Shown here: positions 32,255 to 34,705 of the stretch, in pieces
How positions within the stretch are numbered: the first letter of the stretch is position 1
Layout: the number at the start of each line of letters is the position of its first letter
Assembly: GCA_964492595.1 (NCBI GenBank)
Contig: CAZBKY010000006.1
Span: 1 to 34,705, forward strand
DNA length: 34,705 nucleotides
Direction: 5' to 3'
DNA from: CAYNFP01 sp964492595
Lineage (GTDB): Bacteria > Bacillota_I > Bacilli_A > RF39 > UBA660
Position numbers and translations under genes: made by a program
Notes under the pieces: generated by a model
Told to the model about the DNA's origin: nothing
Database searches by the model: none
The model's input: only the letters and a program-made list of their open reading frames with translations

Positions 32255-32283
32255 TTGTATTATCGAAATTTCAATTGTATAAT
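32255..32283 (+). promoter_or_regulatory. Sigma-A promoter of the second YfcC-type permease
   Basis: TTGTAT (32255-32260), 17 nt and a perfect TATAAT (32278-32283), followed by GAGGAGGG and the ATG at 32305. Confidence 0.75.
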
Positions 32284-32304
32284 TATATTTGAGGAGGGAA
32301 ATAT

Positions 32305-33738
32305 ATGAAAAAGAATGGTTTATTCAAAATATTGATTATTCTTATGGCGGTTATGCTGCTACTTACTTGGTTTATACCTGCAGGATATTATTCTTCAGAA
32401 TACGTTGAAGCAGGAATATACAGACTAGGTTTCTTCGATTTTTGGCAGTACTTAATTTTACCATTTTTCCAATCTGTATTTATAGAGGTTTTAATCTTTA
32501 TATTATCAGTTGGAGCATTTTATGGTGTACTTGTAAAAACTGGAGCATACAGAAAAGTAACAGAAAAAATTGCTAAAAATTTTAAAAAGAAAGGTACACT
32601 AGCTTTAATTTTAATAGCATTTATCTTTGCGGCTTTATCTTCATTTGGGGGATATGGCCTATTAATGTTTATCTTTATTCCTATGGTAGTTTCAATTATA
32701 TTACTAATGGGTTATGATAAACTTACTGCATTTTTATCAACATTTGGAGCAATGCTTATTGGTGTTATAGGATCAACCTATGGATATAACTCCATTGGTC
32801 AGATTATAACAGCATTAAATCTATCATATTCAGCAAATCTTTACTTTAAAGTAAGTTTGTTTGTTTTATCGTTTATAGTATTTATACTGTTTACGTTAAA
32901 ATATGCTGAAAAAGTTAAAGAATCTAAAGCTAAAAAAGATGTTAAAGATGCCCATGATATGTATCTGGGAGAAGAAATTACAAGAAAAAGTAAAGTATGG
33001 CCTATATATACTGTATTTGGAATATTATTTGTTTTAATGATTCTTGGATGCACAAGATGGAATGATGTGTTTGGAATTGAACTTTTTACAAAGTTAAATA
33101 CTGCAATTACTACTTTTGCAATTAAAATTAAGGAAACTGAGTATACTATATTCTCATACATCTTAGGAAGTGCCACATATGAATTTGGTGAATGGAGTTA
33201 TTTTCAACTTTCTATTATGTTAGTAATCAGTTCTTTCATAGTTGGTAAAATATATAAATTCAAATTTAATGAAACTCTTAACAATATGATTGATGGCCTT
33301 TCAAAAGTAATTAAAGAAAGCCTGCTGATAACATTTGCCTATGGTATTTTAATCATATCAGCAAATACAGGAATATTTACAACACTAATGTCTTATTTAC
33401 TTGAAAATGCCAAAAGTTTCAATTTGTTTGGAACAAGTGGAATTATGATATTTGGGTCTGCTCTACATATCGAACTGCCATATCTAGGTCAAATTGTAAT
33501 GCCTTATTTAGCGGGTTTATATACAAATGAAATTGGAACATCATTAATGAATGTTATGAGCCAGTCACTATATGGAACAACTATGCTTATCGCACCTACA
33601 AGTTTATTTCTAATTCTAGGTCTTTCATATTTAGATATTCCATATAAAAAATGGCTAAAATTCATATGGAAATTAGTTTTAGAATTATTAATACTGATTA
33701 TTGTAGTTCTAATAACAATGATGCTAGTTATAAAATAA
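32305..33738 (+). CDS. YfcC/DcuC-family permease, second copy
   Basis: This 477-residue polytopic transporter has about 11-12 helices. It belongs to the same superfamily as the arc-linked gene at 2814. The first helix ends in TWFIPAGYY, the family equivalent of SYVLPNAQF in the arc copy. Both share the arrangement of an early GAFYGVLVKTGA / GGFLVVVSKTGA loop and a late Ser/Gly-rich re-entrant loop. It stands alone with its own strong promoter and terminator, so it is not part of the arginine block. The substrate cannot be read from sequence; relatives move basic amino acids, peptides, or short organic acids. Confidence 0.82.
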   Translation: MKKNGLFKILIILMAVMLLLTWFIPAGYYSSEYVEAGIYRLGFFDFWQYLILPFFQSVFIEVLIFILSVGAFYGVLVKTGAYRKVTEKIAKNFKKKGTLALILIAFIFAALSSFGGYGLLMFIFIPMVVSIILLMGYDKLTAFLSTFGAMLIGVIGSTYGYNSIGQIITALNLSYSANLYFKVSLFVLSFIVFILFTLKYAEKVKESKAKKDVKDAHDMYLGEEITRKSKVWPIYTVFGILFVLMILGCTRWNDVFGIELFTKLNTAITTFAIKIKETEYTIFSYILGSATYEFGEWSYFQLSIMLVISSFIVGKIYKFKFNETLNNMIDGLSKVIKESLLITFAYGILIISANTGIFTTLMSYLLENAKSFNLFGTSGIMIFGSALHIELPYLGQIVMPYLAGLYTNEIGTSLMNVMSQSLYGTTMLIAPTSLFLILGLSYLDIPYKKWLKFIWKLVLELLILIIVVLITMMLVIK

Positions 33739-33757
33739 GTTCGAAAGAACTTTTTTA
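33737..33757 (+). terminator. Terminator after the second YfcC-type permease
   Basis: AAGTTC-GAAA-GAACTT is a perfect 6-bp stem with a GAAA tetraloop, followed by TTTTATTT. Confidence 0.88.
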
Positions 33758-33782
33758 TTTTAAACATTTATTGTTTATTTTT

Positions 33783-33812
33783 TTGCTAATTAAAACAAAA
33801 TGTACATAGAAT
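33783..33812 (+). promoter_or_regulatory. Candidate promoter of the Clp ATPase gene
   Basis: TTGCTA (33783-33788), 18 nt and TAGAAT (33807-33812), followed by AAAGGGAG and the ATG at 33829. I see no CtsR operator (GGTCAAA repeats) or CIRCE element. Confidence 0.5.
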
Positions 33813-33828
33813 ATAAAAGGGAGATACC

Positions 33829-34705
33829 ATGAACAAATATAGCAAAGAAGTTGTCATAGCATTAAAAAAAAGTGAACTAGAAATGTATAATCTGGGGCAT
33901 TCCTATGTCGATATAGAACACCTTATACTAAGCATTCTGAGTTTTAATAACAGTATGAAAAATGTCTTAAACAAATATGATATTACATATGATGGATACA
34001 AGGATGAATTAATAAGTCTTAAAGGAATAAATAATAAAAAAGAAAAATATATCTTTTATAATGCCCGAATTAAAAAGATAATAGATAAAAGTTCGGCTAC
34101 TGCACTGGATGCCTCTTCAAAAGAAATAACTTTAGAGCATATATTTTTAAATGCATTAGAGGAAATTGATTCTCTAGGTATAAAAATACTTTTAAATCAG
34201 AAGATTAATATAAACAAGATATATAAAGAAATAAATAAATTAAATAAAAACGACAGTAATTTGCTTGTATATGAAATTGGAACAAATCTAAATGAACTTG
34301 CAAGAAACAATAAACTGGATAAAGTAATCGGCAGAAATAAAGAAATAAATCAGGTTATAGAAATACTTGCAAGAAAAAACAAAAACAACCCTATACTTAT
34401 AGGAGAAGCCGGAGTTGGTAAAACAGCTATTATAGAAGCTCTAGCGGATAAAATAGAAAAAAATGAAGTCCCTGAATTTTTAACAGGGAAAACTATAGTG
34501 TCTTTGAATATCGCAGGAGTTATAAGTGGAACAAAATATAGAGGTGAGTTTGAAGAAAAATTAACAAAAATATTAAAAGAATGTGAAGAAATAGATGATA
34601 TTATAATTTTTATTGATGAAGTCCATACAATAGTCGGGGCAGGAGGCGCAGAAGGAGCAATTGATGCCTCTAACATTTTAAAACCGATACTTGCCAGGGG
34701 CAATT
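33829..34705 (+). CDS. clpC: ClpC-type AAA+ ATPase, 5' part (runs off the window)
   Basis: The first 292 codons are present and open to the right edge. The N-domain (about 1-140) contains two Clp_N-like repeats: SYVDIEHLILSIL, then the second EITLEHIFLNAL. The first nucleotide-binding domain begins about residue 150, with IGRNKEI, Walker A GEAGVGKT (192-199), RGEFEEKL (238-245) and Walker B IIIFIDE (258-264), followed by VHTIVGAGGAEGA. It unfolds substrates for the ClpP protease. The ClpC/ClpE/ClpB distinction needs the missing middle region; the short linker after the N-domain favours ClpC. No mcsA, mcsB or ctsR lies upstream. Confidence 0.88.
   Translation, partial: MNKYSKEVVIALKKSELEMYNLGHSYVDIEHLILSILSFNNSMKNVLNKYDITYDGYKDELISLKGINNKKEKYIFYNARIKKIIDKSSATALDASSKEITLEHIFLNALEEIDSLGIKILLNQKININKIYKEINKLNKNDSNLLVYEIGTNLNELARNNKLDKVIGRNKEINQVIEILARKNKNNPILIGEAGVGKTAIIEALADKIEKNEVPEFLTGKTIVSLNIAGVISGTKYRGEFEEKLTKILKECEEIDDIIIFIDEVHTIVGAGGAEGAIDASNILKPILARGN

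Noticed and set aside
1..34705. Alternative genetic code with TGA as Trp, as in Mollicutes
   Set aside because: TGG is used for Trp in all proteins, the tRNA-Trp is CCA, and TGA ends arcB, arcC and cotH at sensible places.

Overview
The window is AT-rich and behaves as a low-GC, wall-bearing member of the Bacillota (Bacilli-like). The evidence is strong purine-rich ribosome binding sites, sigma-A promoters with TATAAT-type -10 boxes (several of the extended TGn type), the L13-S9 ribosomal pair, and genes for wall hydrolysis and probable spore coats. TGG encodes Trp throughout and TGA is used as a real stop (arcB, arcC, cotH), so the standard bacterial code applies. One 10-N assembly gap suggests a draft or metagenome-derived scaffold.

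Layout. (1) 168-2710 (+): a YfhO-family membrane protein cut by the N gap. (2) 9672-2814 (-): an arginine-use block, made of a polar amino-acid ABC importer (lipoprotein, permease, ATPase) followed by arcA, arcB, arcC and a YfcC/DcuC-type antiporter. The importer or exchanger brings in the amino acid. ADI makes citrulline and ammonia, OTC makes ornithine and carbamoyl phosphate, carbamate kinase makes ATP, and the last gene probably exchanges ornithine for arginine. (3) 11009-9886 (-): a superoxide reductase and an unknown membrane-anchored protein. (4) About 11.0-13.95 kb: a scarred accessory zone holding a truncated serine recombinase, two collagen-like (Gly-Pro-Thr) genes, a decayed IS200/IS605 transposase, an intact tRNA-Trp and a broken second tRNA-Trp. 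(5) 14.0-16.0 kb: a SleB/CwlJ-type hydrolase behind a sigma-K-like promoter, convergent with a signal-less five-LysM amidase. (6) About 16.2 kb: an abrupt junction between the 5' end of a cation/calcium exchanger gene and the 3' end of a TasA-like exported protein. (7) 18.9-17.0 kb (-): two tandem PlsC acyltransferases and an unknown gene. (8) 23.2-18.9 kb (-): the CotH / VTC polyphosphate polymerase / DUF4956 operon. (9) 25.3-23.3 kb (-): an Abi_2 (HEPN-type) defence protein and an HtrA protease. (10) 25.4-27.0 kb: an orphan coding fragment, a lipoprotein gene with an in-frame stop, and a UDG-like gene. (11) 28.0-27.2 kb (-): rplM-rpsI, divergent from a Cys-pair repeat surface protein. (12) 29.3-34.7 kb: a DUS-family tRNA-dihydrouridine synthase, class I lysyl-tRNA synthetase, a small orphan fragment, a second YfcC-type permease and the start of a ClpC-type ATPase.

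The best candidate for a less-understood system is the CotH-VTC-DUF4956 operon. The gene triad is known to co-occur, but its function is not settled. The most informative irregularities are the decayed elements at 11-14 kb, the chimeric junction at 16.2 kb, and two genes (plsC-like at 18893 and dus at 29292) whose extended -10 boxes lie only 6-7 nt before the ATG, which predicts leaderless mRNAs.
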